Source: Kribbella kalugense (GTDB lineage: Bacteria > Actinomycetota > Actinomycetes > Propionibacteriales > Kribbellaceae). Taken from it: DNA of 64,000 nt. Both the position numbers and the translations under genes were made by a program. The notes under the pieces were generated by a model, which ran no database searches, was not told the DNA's origin, and worked only from the letters and a program-made list of their open reading frames with translations. The first letter of the stretch is position 1; each line of letters opens with the position of its first letter. The stretch is taken from contig NZ_SODF01000002.1 of the NCBI RefSeq assembly GCF_004365875.1, positions 2,726,982 through 2,790,981 of the forward strand. The letters are read 5' to 3'. Positions 24,313 to 32,335 of this stretch are shown piece by piece.

Positions 24313-24675
24313 CTACTTCACGAGGACGATCGAGTTGATCGGGGTGAAGTCGTACGGTGCGTACGCGCCGGTGAAGCGGTGCACCGGGTAGCAGTTCGTG
24401 CCGTTGTAGCCGGTGCAGATCTGGAAGCCCGCGCCGCCGGTCTGGCTGTTGATCAGGACCTTGGTGCCGATCACGTTCGACAGGTTGTGGGCGCCGTAGC
24501 TGTACCAGATGTTCTTGCTGAGGATGCTGCCGTTCGGCTCCTGCAGACACACTGCCCCCGACGGGCACGTCGCCGTTGTGCCGGTGGTCGCCGCGTTGGC
24601 GGTCGGTGCCAGTGCCACGCCCGTACCGATCACAGCGGCAGCGATTCCAGCGGCAGTCATAGCGATCTTGCGCAT
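24313..24675 (-). CDS. Small secreted cysteine-containing protein (protease-inhibitor I36-like)
   Basis: 120 residues. A Sec signal peptide (MRKIAMTAAGIAAAV, cleavage near TANAAT) leaves a mature protein of about 90 residues with four cysteines (CPSGAVCLQEPNG and ICTGYNGTNCYP). The CPSGxVCL start resembles peptidase inhibitor family I36 (SMPI-like) and other small secreted actinobacterial proteins. Disulfides are likely. The inhibitor function is a guess from this weak likeness. It is transcribed alone toward the ABC operon terminator. Confidence 0.7.
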   Translation of the reverse strand: MRKIAMTAAGIAAAVIGTGVALAPTANAATTGTTATCPSGAVCLQEPNGSILSKNIWYSYGAHNLSNVIGTKVLINSQTGGAGFQICTGYNGTNCYPVHRFTGAYAPYDFTPINSIVLVK

Positions 24676-24796
24676 GCTTTCGTCCCCTCTTGTGTGGATG
24701 GTCCTCGGTCGAAGACCACACCTCGAAGTTAGGAGACATCCGGGACGTCGTGGGGCACTCCGGGTCCATTTCGGTCTGCACCGAAACGGGTTGCGT

Positions 24797-25657
24797 TCAG
24801 TTCATCCGCGTCTCGGCGAAGTTCAGCCAGGTGGTGGTGTCGGCTGGCGTGTGGTGACGGATCGACCAGTCGACCAGACGCAGGCTCATGTGTGCCCAGT
24901 ACAGCCGCAGTACGGCGGGGGAGAGCACGTTCTCGAGGAGTTCGTCGTACCACGTGAGGTCGCCGGGGAGACGTACGTGGGCGTCGAATCGCAGTGTGAC
25001 AAGGCCGAATCGCTGGTCGCCGCGGCCGATGCCGTCCCAGTCGACGATGCCGGTGAGCTCGCCGGCGTCATCGACCAGCACGTTGCCGGTGTGGAAGTCG
25101 AGATGCACGAGATCGTCGCCGGTCATCCCGCTCGGCTCGTCCCGCCCGACCTCGTGGACCCATCCCAGCAGCCGTCGCGTGCGGTCGTCGTACCGCTCCA
25201 AGGACTCGTGCAGACAGAAGCCGGGTCCGCTCTCGAGCAGGTACATCGACGGGACCGGCAGGTCGGCGGCCAGTCCTGAGAAGCGATCGGTCAACGCGAT
25301 CATCGATTCGAGCAGCGCGCGGTCGATCACCGTCGGCGGTCGACCGGGCAGCCGCTCCTGGACCACGCCGACTCCGCCAGGTACCTCGACGAGCAGCTGG
25401 TACTGCGGAACTGGCAGTCCGTGCTGTCGCGCCGCGTCGAGGACTCCCGCCGTACGCCGAAGGTCCGAGAGCGACCCGAATCCGCGGGTGAGGACGCCGT
25501 CCCGCCCGTCCGGCCAGCGAACGAACGCCGCACCGACCTGCCCGTCCGCTGCCCGCCCGACGAACTCCAGCCCGGCCCCGCTGGCCTGATTCACCTCGAG
25601 CAGCAACTGCTCAGCGTCGAGCTTCGGAACAGGGGGCGGAACGGCTTCAGCAGTCAC
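24797..25657 (-). CDS. Aminoglycoside-phosphotransferase-like kinase (APH fold)
   Basis: 286 residues from a GTG at 25657. HLDFHTGNVLVDDAGELTG is the catalytic HxDxxxxN loop and IVDWDG the metal-binding DWD motif of the APH/choline kinase fold. The nucleotide-binding N-lobe is weaker. Such proteins phosphorylate aminoglycosides, macrolides, homoserine or sugars; this one is not close enough to a resistance enzyme to name. No convincing Shine-Dalgarno is visible at the GTG. It is divergent from the TetR/Tet(X)-like pair, whose operator lies about 50 bp from its start. Confidence 0.78.
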   Translation of the reverse strand: MTAEAVPPPVPKLDAEQLLLEVNQASGAGLEFVGRAADGQVGAAFVRWPDGRDGVLTRGFGSLSDLRRTAGVLDAARQHGLPVPQYQLLVEVPGGVGVVQERLPGRPPTVIDRALLESMIALTDRFSGLAADLPVPSMYLLESGPGFCLHESLERYDDRTRRLLGWVHEVGRDEPSGMTGDDLVHLDFHTGNVLVDDAGELTGIVDWDGIGRGDQRFGLVTLRFDAHVRLPGDLTWYDELLENVLSPAVLRLYWAHMSLRLVDWSIRHHTPADTTTWLNFAETRMN

Positions 25658-25705
25658 AGCGACAGACCGTACCGGCCGGGCACGTACTAGCCGACTGGAT
25701 TTGAC

Positions 25706-25735
25706 GAACTTGTTCGTAACGAACATGTTCGTTAC
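25706..25735. promoter_or_regulatory. TetR operator of the monooxygenase operon
   Basis: GTAACGAACATGTTCGTTAC (25716-25735) is a perfect 20-bp palindrome. A related half-repeat, GAACTTGTTC (25706-25715), abuts it on the left. TTGACG just upstream may be a -35 element, so binding would block the promoter of the TetR gene 10 bp downstream. Confidence 0.75.
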
Positions 25736-25745
25736 AGTGGATCGC

Positions 25746-26426
25746 ATGATGGATGAACCCAGGAGCCGGCGGGAGCGGCCGGCCAAGGCGGCGCTGACGC
25801 GGCGCGGGATCGTGGCGGCGGCGGTCGAGGTGATGCGGGCCGAGGGACTGGACCGGGTGACCATGCGGCGGCTGGCGAAGGAGCTCGACACCGGGCCGGC
25901 CTCGCTGTACGTGTACTTCCGCAACACCGCCCAACTGCATGTCGCCGTGCTCGACGAGCTGCTCGGGTCCGTCGACCTGGCGCCGGTCAAGGCTGCCGGG
26001 GACTGGCGAGAGCGGCTTGAGGCGGTGCTGGCGTCGTACACGCTGATGCTGTTCGAGTACCCGAGTCTGGCCCAGTCCGCCGTCACCGCGCGGCCGTCGG
26101 GCGAGAACTATCTGAAGCTGGTGGAGTCGATCCTCGCGCTGCTCGACGAGGGCGGCGTACCGCCACAACAGGCCTCCTGGGGTGTCGACCTGCTGCTCAA
26201 GGTGGCCACCGCGACCGCTGCCGAGCACGCCGGCGGTGAGGACCCCGAGCAATGGGACGAGGTCGGCGCCGCGTTGCGTGCGGTCCGGTCGGAGACCCAT
26301 CCGCGGATCGCCGCGCTGGGGGAGGACTTGCTGAGTGGTCCGGGCCCGGCCCGGACGTCGTGGGGCATCCGCGTTCTGATCAACGGAGTGATCGCCACTC
26401 CACGCACGGGAGGAAAACAGTCATGA
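25746..26426 (+). CDS. TetR-family regulator of the Tet(X)-like monooxygenase
   Basis: 226 residues from the first of two adjacent ATGs. The helix-turn-helix is TMRRLAKELDTGPASLYVYF, preceded by RGIVAAAVEVMRAEGLD. The C-terminal part resembles the TetR_C_1 ligand domain. It is autoregulated in all likelihood: its own upstream gap holds a perfect 20-bp palindrome. The stop overlaps the next gene's ATG (ATGA), so regulator and enzyme are coupled. Confidence 0.92.
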   Translation: MMDEPRSRRERPAKAALTRRGIVAAAVEVMRAEGLDRVTMRRLAKELDTGPASLYVYFRNTAQLHVAVLDELLGSVDLAPVKAAGDWRERLEAVLASYTLMLFEYPSLAQSAVTARPSGENYLKLVESILALLDEGGVPPQQASWGVDLLLKVATATAAEHAGGEDPEQWDEVGAALRAVRSETHPRIAALGEDLLSGPGPARTSWGIRVLINGVIATPRTGGKQS

Positions 26427-27517
26427 CCACACACCATGAGATCGCGATCATCGGAGCCGGCCTCGGCGGTTTGACGCTGGCCCGAGTTCTGCACGTCAGC
26501 GGCATCGAAGCCGCTGTCTACGAGCTGGACGAGTCGCCGACCGCCCGCACCCAGGGCGGCATGCTCGACATCCATGAAGAGTCCGGCCAGCAGGCGCTGC
26601 GCGCAGCGGGTCTGTACGACGACTTCGTCAAGCTGATCCTGCCGGGCGCCGAGACGATGAAGATCTACGACCAGCACGCCGTACTGCGTCTCGACGAGGA
26701 TCACGAGGAGACCGGCCGGCCGGAGGTGCATCGCCGGGACCTGCGCGACCTCCTGCTCGGAAGTCTGCCGGAGGGCGTCATCCGCTGGGGCTCGAAGGTC
26801 GTCGAGATCTCGGACGACCGGGAGGTGCGGCTGGCTGACGGGAGTACGTTCACCGCCGACCTGCTCGTTGGTGCGGACGGCGCGTGGTCGAAGGTGCGAC
26901 CGCTGGTTTCGGATGCAAGCCCGGCGTACCTGGGCCTGTCGTTCGCCGAGCTGAACCTGCTCGACCCCGAGGTGCGGCATCCGGAGAGCGCCGAGCTGAT
27001 CGGCGGCGGCATGATGATGGCCCTCGGCAACGGTCGCGGCTTCCTGGCCCACCGCGAACCCGACCGCCTGCACGTGTACGCCGCCGTGCGAATGGACGCG
27101 GAATGGGCGGCCGACGAGGTCACCAAGGAGACCCTGCTGGCCGAGTTCAAGGACTGGGACGACCGCTTCTTGAAGCTCGTCCGTGACGCCGAGGGTGACC
27201 TGACTCCGCGGGCGATCCACGCCCTGCCCGTCGGTCACCGGTGGGATCGGGTCCCCGGCGTCACCCTCCTCGGAGACGCCGCCCACGTGATGTCGCCGTT
27301 CGCCGGTGAGGGCGCCAACCTGGCGATGCAGGACGGAGCCGAGCTGGCCGCCGCCCTGGTGGCCGAGTCGGACACCGAGACCGCGCTGGCGACCTACGAG
27401 GCGGCGCTCTTCCCACGGGCCGAAGCGTCCGCCGCCGAATCCACCGAGAACCTCGAGATCTCCTTCGCCCCGGACGCCCCCGCCGGCATCCTCAACTTCT
27501 TCAACTCGATGCCCTGA
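26423..27517 (+). CDS. FAD-dependent monooxygenase, Tet(X)-like
   Basis: 364 residues. GAGLGG (11-16) binds the FAD ADP moiety, LLVGADGAWSKVR is the DG motif, and LLGDAAHVMSPFAGEGAN is the GD motif of class A flavoprotein hydroxylases. Length, the HRRDLRDLLL segment and the neighbouring TetR gene match Tet(X)-like oxidases that inactivate tetracyclines. Many relatives hydroxylate other aromatics, so resistance is inference. It is the second gene of an ATGA-coupled operon, with AGGA upstream of the ATG. Confidence 0.87.
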   Translation: MTTHHEIAIIGAGLGGLTLARVLHVSGIEAAVYELDESPTARTQGGMLDIHEESGQQALRAAGLYDDFVKLILPGAETMKIYDQHAVLRLDEDHEETGRPEVHRRDLRDLLLGSLPEGVIRWGSKVVEISDDREVRLADGSTFTADLLVGADGAWSKVRPLVSDASPAYLGLSFAELNLLDPEVRHPESAELIGGGMMMALGNGRGFLAHREPDRLHVYAAVRMDAEWAADEVTKETLLAEFKDWDDRFLKLVRDAEGDLTPRAIHALPVGHRWDRVPGVTLLGDAAHVMSPFAGEGANLAMQDGAELAAALVAESDTETALATYEAALFPRAEASAAESTENLEISFAPDAPAGILNFFNSMP

Positions 27518-27526
27518 GCGAGCCCG

Positions 27527-27573
27527 CTTTTCGGAACTTAGTTTGCGCTGGGCGGCAGCAATGTTCCGGAAAG
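27527..27573. terminator. Hairpin between convergent monooxygenase and DUF1844 genes
   Basis: CTTTTCGGAAC (27527-27537) and GTTCCGGAAAG (27563-27573) pair at 10 of 11 positions across a 25-base loop. The position between convergent stops fits a bidirectional terminator, although no T-tract is clear. Confidence 0.4.
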
Positions 27574-27575
27574 CG

Positions 27576-27974
27576 TCACTGTGGGCGGGCGGCCGCGGGG
27601 GAGACGGCGCCGGTGTACTTTTCGCCGGGGCCTTGGCCGGGGTCGTCCTGGATTTCGCTGGCTTCGCGGAAGGCGAGTTGGAGTGAGCGGAGGCCGTCGC
27701 GGAGTGGGGCGGCGTGGTGGTGGCCGAGGGATGGTGCGGCTGCGTCCAGGAGGCCGGCCAGGGAGTCGATCAGGGAGCGGGCCTCGTCGAGGTCCTTGTG
27801 CTCGGGCAGGTCGGCGGCCAGGCCCAGGTTGACGGCGGCGGCGCTCATCAGGTGGAGTGCGGCGGTCGAGATGATCTCGACGGCGGGGACCTCGGCGATG
27901 TCGCGGGAAGCGGTCGACAGCGGATCGGGCCGTTCGGCGTCGTCGGTCTGCGGAGTGGCATCTGCGTCGGTCAT
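27576..27974 (-). CDS. DUF1844 protein
   Basis: 132 residues. The core of residues 28-100 (AVEIISTAALHLMSAAAVNL, then DEARSLIDSLAGLL) matches DUF1844, with an acidic N-terminal tail and a low-complexity C-terminus. Its function is unknown. A DUF1844 gene directly divergent from infC is a fixed arrangement in actinobacteria, and it is seen here. Confidence 0.85.
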   Translation of the reverse strand: MTDADATPQTDDAERPDPLSTASRDIAEVPAVEIISTAALHLMSAAAVNLGLAADLPEHKDLDEARSLIDSLAGLLDAAAPSLGHHHAAPLRDGLRSLQLAFREASEIQDDPGQGPGEKYTGAVSPAAARPQ

Positions 27975-28300
27975 GCTGTTACTCTTACATGGCGACCGAC
28001 CAGGTCCGATGGTGACCCCTGAGCGGAATACTCAAGGGCCGGCAAAGGTTCTGGTCTAAGCGGAGGGCCACCTCCCACCCAGTCGATGAACAGTCGGCGG
28101 GTCCCGGTCACGTCGAGGTTCCGGAGCGATCCGGTGCCGAGGCGATCGTACGGCGAACCTTCCCGGAAGGTTGGAGCGCCGTCGATCTGGGAATTGGGCC
28201 TTCGTGTACACGCACGAGGGCCTTTGTCGTTTCCAGCGACAGTCCGGGTCCTGGGCGGGTACGAGGGTGGCACCAGTACTAGTTCAATCCAGGAGGACCC
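27975..28300 (+). promoter_or_regulatory. infC leader with hairpins and possible attenuator
   Basis: This 326-bp gap separates DUF1844 from infC. AACCTTCC/GGAAGGTT (28156-28172) is a tight 8-bp hairpin. GGCCTTCGTG (28197-28206) and CACGAGGGCC (28213-28222) form a 10-bp stem with one G-U pair, followed by TTTGTCGTTT, the form of an intrinsic terminator inside the leader. Regulation of infC-rpmI-rplT by leader attenuation is known in other bacteria; here it is inference. AGGAGGA at 28291-28297 is the infC ribosome site. Confidence 0.6.
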
Positions 28301-28990
28301 ATCACCACTGATTTGCGCGTCAACGAGCGCATCCGCGTTCCCGAGGTGCGACTGGTCGGACCGAACGGTGAGCAGGTAGGCATCGTCCGGATCGAGGACG
28401 CACTTCGGCTGGCCCAGGAGGCCGATCTCGACCTGGTCGAGGTCGCGGCTACCGCCCGGCCTCCGGTCTGCAAGTTGATGGATTTCGGCAAGTACAAGTA
28501 CGAGACCGCGCAGAAGGCGCGCGAGTCACGCCGGAACCAGACCAACACCGTCATCAAAGAGATGAAGCTGCGGCCGAAGATCGACCCGCACGACTACGAG
28601 ACCAAGAAGGGTCACGTAGTGCGGTTCCTGAAGGCCGGGGACAAGGTCAAGATCACCATCATGTTCCGCGGTCGTGAGCAGTCCAGGCCGGAGCTCGGCT
28701 TCCGGTTGCTGCAGCGGCTGGCCGAAGACGTGACCGAGCTCGGCTTCGTCGAGTCCTCGCCGCGTCAGGACGGCCGAAACATGATCATGGTGCTCGGACC
28801 GCACAAGAAGAAGTCCGAAGCGCGCGTGGACGTGGAAGCCGAGAAGGCGGAGCGCAAGGCCGCGCGGGAGGCCGACGAAGAGGCCGAGCGCGTGGAGCGC
28901 GCCGAGCAGGTTCAGGCTCACGAGGCCGAACGTGCCGCCGGTGTCACGAAGAAGCCGAAGGGTCCGGCCGACAATCTCGACCCGGAGTGA
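28301..28990 (+). CDS. infC: Translation initiation factor IF-3 with ATC start codon
   Basis: 229 residues. RVNERIRVPEVRLVGPNGEQ and the DLDLVEVAATARPPVCKLMD linker region are diagnostic. IF-3 binds the 30S subunit and proofreads start codons. No ATG, GTG or TTG fits the normal N-terminus: AGGAGGA sits four bases before ATC at 28301, giving ITTDLRVNER. infC of other bacteria starts with rare AUU or AUC codons as part of self-regulation. The C-terminus has a long charged tail rich in Glu/Ala/Lys, as in other actinobacteria. rpmI and rplT follow. Confidence 0.93.
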   Translation: MTTDLRVNERIRVPEVRLVGPNGEQVGIVRIEDALRLAQEADLDLVEVAATARPPVCKLMDFGKYKYETAQKARESRRNQTNTVIKEMKLRPKIDPHDYETKKGHVVRFLKAGDKVKITIMFRGREQSRPELGFRLLQRLAEDVTELGFVESSPRQDGRNMIMVLGPHKKKSEARVDVEAEKAERKAAREADEEAERVERAEQVQAHEAERAAGVTKKPKGPADNLDPE

Positions 28991-29077
28991 CGAGACGCTC
29001 CGGCCGCAGGGCGTCACGCAGCCGGAGCACGTCAACCGAAGATCGAGTCAACGAAGAAAACCAGGAGCACAACAGCC

Positions 29078-29272
29078 ATGCCGAAGATGAAGACCCACTC
29101 GGGGATGAAGAAGCGCGTCCGGATCACCGGCACGGGCAAGGTTCGCCGCGAGCAGACCGGCGTCCGGCACCTCGCCGAGGCGAAGTCGTCCAAGCGCAAG
29201 CGTCGCCTGAGCGGCACCGTCGAGGTCGCCCCGTCGTACGCGAAGAAGGCCAAGAAGCTTCTCGGCATTTGA
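29078..29272 (+). CDS. rpmI: Ribosomal protein L35
   Basis: 64 residues, the usual length. It begins MPKMKTHSGMKKRVRITGTG and ends in KKAKKLLGI, both typical of L35, a basic component of the 50S subunit. It sits 87 bp after infC and 80 bp before rplT, the conserved infC-rpmI-rplT operon. Confidence 0.98.
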   Translation: MPKMKTHSGMKKRVRITGTGKVRREQTGVRHLAEAKSSKRKRRLSGTVEVAPSYAKKAKKLLGI

Positions 29273-29352
29273 GTACTGCCCATACCCCCCGAACATCCCC
29301 GCCGAGTGGGCACCTTCTGTCTCCGGCGCAGAAATACAAGGAGTAACACCTC

Positions 29353-29745
29353 ATGGCACGCGTGAAGCGGGCAGTCAACGCCCACAAGAAGCGCCGGGTC
29401 GTACTCGAGCAGGCCAGCGGTTACCGCGGCCAGCGCTCGCGGCTGTACCGCAAGGCCAAGGAGCAGGTCACCCACTCGCTCGTCTACGCCTACCGTGACC
29501 GCAAGGCGCGCAAGGGCGACTTCCGCAAGCTGTGGATCCAGCGGATCAACGCCGCGGTCCGGGCCGAGGACCTGACCTACAACCGCTTCATCCAGGGCCT
29601 GCGGCTGGCCGAGGTCGAGGTCGACCGCAAGATCCTCGCCGACCTGGCCGTCAACGACCCGGCCGCGTTCTCCGCGCTCGTGCAGGTGGCCAAGGCCGCC
29701 CTGCCGGCGGACGTGAACGCGCCGAAGTCCGACGCCGCGGCCTGA
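29353..29745 (+). CDS. rplT: Ribosomal protein L20
   Basis: 130 residues. ARVKRAVNAHKKRRVVLEQA and FRKLWIQRINAAVR are diagnostic of L20, needed for early 50S assembly. AAGGAG lies before the ATG. L20 represses this operon in some bacteria by binding leader RNA; no L20 site was identified here. An rRNA methyltransferase gene follows after 20 bp. Confidence 0.98.
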   Translation: MARVKRAVNAHKKRRVVLEQASGYRGQRSRLYRKAKEQVTHSLVYAYRDRKARKGDFRKLWIQRINAAVRAEDLTYNRFIQGLRLAEVEVDRKILADLAVNDPAAFSALVQVAKAALPADVNAPKSDAAA

Positions 29746-29765
29746 GCAACACCCTCTACACCACA

Positions 29766-30566
29766 GTGGCGAGTCCCGGTCTGCTGACCGCGCAATCCGT
29801 GCGGATCAAGCAGGCCCGGCGGCTCGCCACTCGTGCGTTCCGGCGCAAGATCGGCCGGTTCCTGGTCGAGGGCCCACAGGCCGTCCGGGAAGCCCTCGAG
29901 CACCGCGAACTCGTCCTCGAGGTGTACGCCGAACCCGCGGTGGCGACCCGTCATCGCGATCTCCACGACCTGGCCGCCGCTGCTGACGTCCCGTGGTTCG
30001 AGGTCGACCGCGCCGCGATCGAAGCGTTGAGCGAGACCGTCACCTCCCAGGGCGTGGTCGCCGTCTGCTCGCTGGTGACCGTGCCGCTCGGATCCACCGG
30101 GAAGCTCATCGCCGCCGGAGTCCAGGTCCGTGACCCCGGCAACGTCGGCACTCTGATCCGTACGGCGGACGCCGCCGGCGCGGATGCCGTCGTACTGTCG
30201 ACGGAGTCTGTCGACCCGCACAATCCCAAGGCCGTCAGGGCCAGTGTCGGCAGCATCTTCCACGTGCCGGTCACCACTGACGTGGACATCGTCGAGGCCG
30301 TTCAGACGTGGCGCGATCAAGGCCTGCAGGTGCTCGCGGCCGATGGGTACGGCGCGACTGATCTCGACACCTGCATCGACGACGGCACGCTCGCGAAGCC
30401 GACCGTCTGGCTGTTCGGCAACGAGGCCCACGGGCTGCCGGACGGCATCAACGCGGTCGTCGACCACTCGGTCAAGGTCCCGATCTACGGACGCGCCGAA
30501 TCCCTCAACCTCGCCACGGCGGCTGCGATCTGCCTGTACGCATCGGCCCGAGCGCAACGCGAATGA
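29766..30566 (+). CDS. TrmH/SpoU-family RNA 2'-O-methyltransferase
   Basis: 266 residues from the GTG at 29766. The SpoU motifs are all present: RDPGNVGTLIRTADAAGADA (motif 1), VWLFGNEAHGLP (motif 2) and VPIYGRAESLNLATAAAICL (motif 3), which form the trefoil-knot SAM site. An N-terminal SpoU substrate-binding domain (FLVEGPQAVREAL) precedes it. It methylates a ribose in rRNA or tRNA; the exact base is not readable. Its position after rplT is conserved in actinobacteria. It overlaps the PHP gene by 4 bp. Confidence 0.92.
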   Translation: MASPGLLTAQSVRIKQARRLATRAFRRKIGRFLVEGPQAVREALEHRELVLEVYAEPAVATRHRDLHDLAAAADVPWFEVDRAAIEALSETVTSQGVVAVCSLVTVPLGSTGKLIAAGVQVRDPGNVGTLIRTADAAGADAVVLSTESVDPHNPKAVRASVGSIFHVPVTTDVDIVEAVQTWRDQGLQVLAADGYGATDLDTCIDDGTLAKPTVWLFGNEAHGLPDGINAVVDHSVKVPIYGRAESLNLATAAAICLYASARAQRE

Positions 30567-31456
30567 CGCCGTTCGACCTGCCGGGCAAGTTCTGGCGCGG
30601 GAATCTGCACACGCACTCGAACCGCTCCGACGGAGCGTTGTCGCCGCGCGAGACCGCGCAGGTGTATCGCGAGGCCGGGTACGACTTCGTGTCGATCACC
30701 GACCACTTCCGGCCCGAGTACGGGTTCCCGATGACGGACACGCGGGAGCTTCGGTCGGATGGGTTCACCACGCTGATCGGCGCCGAGTTACACGCACCAC
30801 GCACTGAAGTGGGACAGGCGTGGCACATCGTGGCGGCGGGGCTGCCGCTGGATTTCTCGACGCCGGGCAAGACAGAGACCGGGCCCGAGTTGGCGCGCCG
30901 AGCCCGAGACGCCGGGGCGTTCGTTGGGATGGCCCATCCGGCGGCGTCGCTGCTGACGGCCATCGACGCCGAGAGCCTGGACGCGGCCCATTCGGTCGAG
31001 GTCTACAACGCACTCTCCGACCGGGAGAACCGTGGCGACAGCTGGCACCTGGCCGATGTCTTGCTCAACCGCGGTCACCGCCTCACGACGTACGCCGCAG
31101 ACGACGCCCACCTGCAACCCCAAGACCCACCACCCTGCCAGGCCTGGGTGCAGGTCCGCTCGGAAGCACTCACACCGGACGCACTGCTGGCCTCCTTGAA
31201 GGCCGGCCATTTCTACTCCAGCACCGGCCCCGAGCTGTACGACGTACGCATCGAAGGCGACGTGGTCGTGGTCCGCTGCTCGCCCGCGACGAAGATCCTG
31301 CTCAGCGGCGGCCACCCCGGTGCAGAGGTTGCCCAGGGCACCGATCTGACCGACTGCTCGCTCCCGCTAGGTCTGTTCCGCGGCACCCACTGCCGCATCA
31401 CCATCGAGGACGCCGCCGGCGGCCGCGCCTGGACCAACCCGATCCACCTGTCTTAG
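30563..31456 (+). CDS. PHP-domain metal-dependent phosphoesterase
   Basis: 297 residues. NLHTHSNRSDGALSPRE supplies the HxH pair and Asp, VSITDHF the next histidine, and GMAHPAA another, forming the trinuclear metal site of PHP-domain phosphoesterases. The C-terminal 90 residues are beta-rich and resemble the polysaccharide-lyase-like tail found on some PHP proteins. The substrate is unknown. The ATGA overlap couples it to the rRNA methyltransferase. Confidence 0.87.
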   Translation: MTPFDLPGKFWRGNLHTHSNRSDGALSPRETAQVYREAGYDFVSITDHFRPEYGFPMTDTRELRSDGFTTLIGAELHAPRTEVGQAWHIVAAGLPLDFSTPGKTETGPELARRARDAGAFVGMAHPAASLLTAIDAESLDAAHSVEVYNALSDRENRGDSWHLADVLLNRGHRLTTYAADDAHLQPQDPPPCQAWVQVRSEALTPDALLASLKAGHFYSSTGPELYDVRIEGDVVVVRCSPATKILLSGGHPGAEVAQGTDLTDCSLPLGLFRGTHCRITIEDAAGGRAWTNPIHLS

Positions 31457-31624
31457 TTGACGTCGTGGCGGGGCGCGTGTCAGCGTTGGGGTAGCGCGTG
31501 CCAGGGCGCCTCCTCTCCGCGGCAAGCACCGAGTGCACCTGGATCGCAGGACCCCCAAGATGGCCGGTGAATCCCTTCGGGACGGCCTGGTTCAGCGGAG
31601 CGGGTTGTCCTGGAAGGACTGCTG

Positions 31625-32332
31625 ATGTCGACCACACCACTGCCCGCCAAGGCGAGTCTGAGCCAGCTGCGTGCCCGCGCGAAGGACCTGCGCAAGGCGG
31701 TCGCCAAAGGCCGGCCCGATGCGATCGAACGGGCCCGCACCCACCACCCGGCGTACGACGAAGAGGGCTTCACGCTGCGGGACGCGCAGCTGACGATCGC
31801 CCGCGAGTACGGGCTGGCCAGTTGGCCCGAGCTGATGGAGAAGGTGGCCACCGAGCTCGTCGAGGGACGTGAGCTGCACCGGTACTTCGGGGTCGAGCTC
31901 AACAACGAGACCTGGGACCTGCTCGAGCAGATCGACGAGACCAGTCCACGACTCGACCAGGAACGCATTCTGTACGGCGCGTACGCCGCCTGCCTGCACT
32001 GGCTCGAAGCCGGCAACGAGGCGAATCACGCACGCGGAGAGCACCTGATCGCCCGGGTAGCGCTCCGGATCGGGCGCGTCGAGATCGGGCTGCAGCACGC
32101 CCGGCGCTGTCTCGAACTGGTGGAGACGCACCGAGAGCAGATGGGTGACTGGGACGAGCCGTTCGCCCGCGAGGCCTTGGCCCGGGCGTTGGCCGCGACC
32201 GGTCAGACGGCTGCCGCGCGGGTGGAGCTGGAGCGGGTCCGGGAGCTGGCGAAGCTCATCTCCAGCGACGGCGACCGGCAGGTGCTGGAGGAGGAACTCG
32301 CCAAGGAGCCGTGGTTCGGCCTTCCTTCTTGA
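31625..32332 (+). CDS. Ankyrin-like N-terminal/TPR-like protein of unknown function
   Basis: 235 residues. Residues 8-75 (LSQLRARAKDLRKAVAKGRP to YGLASWPELM) match the N-terminal helical segment that precedes ankyrin repeats in many actinobacterial proteins. The rest is all-helical, with TPR-like spacing (ALRIGRVEIGLQHARRCLEL, ALARALAATGQTAAARVELE). No enzyme motif is visible, so it may be a protein-interaction scaffold. The 168-bp gap upstream holds nothing recognised. Its stop is 3 bp from the convergent TetR gene. Confidence 0.7.
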   Translation: MSTTPLPAKASLSQLRARAKDLRKAVAKGRPDAIERARTHHPAYDEEGFTLRDAQLTIAREYGLASWPELMEKVATELVEGRELHRYFGVELNNETWDLLEQIDETSPRLDQERILYGAYAACLHWLEAGNEANHARGEHLIARVALRIGRVEIGLQHARRCLELVETHREQMGDWDEPFAREALARALAATGQTAAARVELERVRELAKLISSDGDRQVLEEELAKEPWFGLPS

Positions 32333-32335
32333 CCC

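Noticed and set aside
28086..28379. Possible 97-codon leader peptide before infC
   Set aside because: It has no good ribosome site, runs out of frame into infC, and shows no run of regulatory codons.
31457..31624. tRNA or small RNA gene in the gap after the PHP gene
   Set aside because: No cloverleaf, terminator or conserved motif could be made out.
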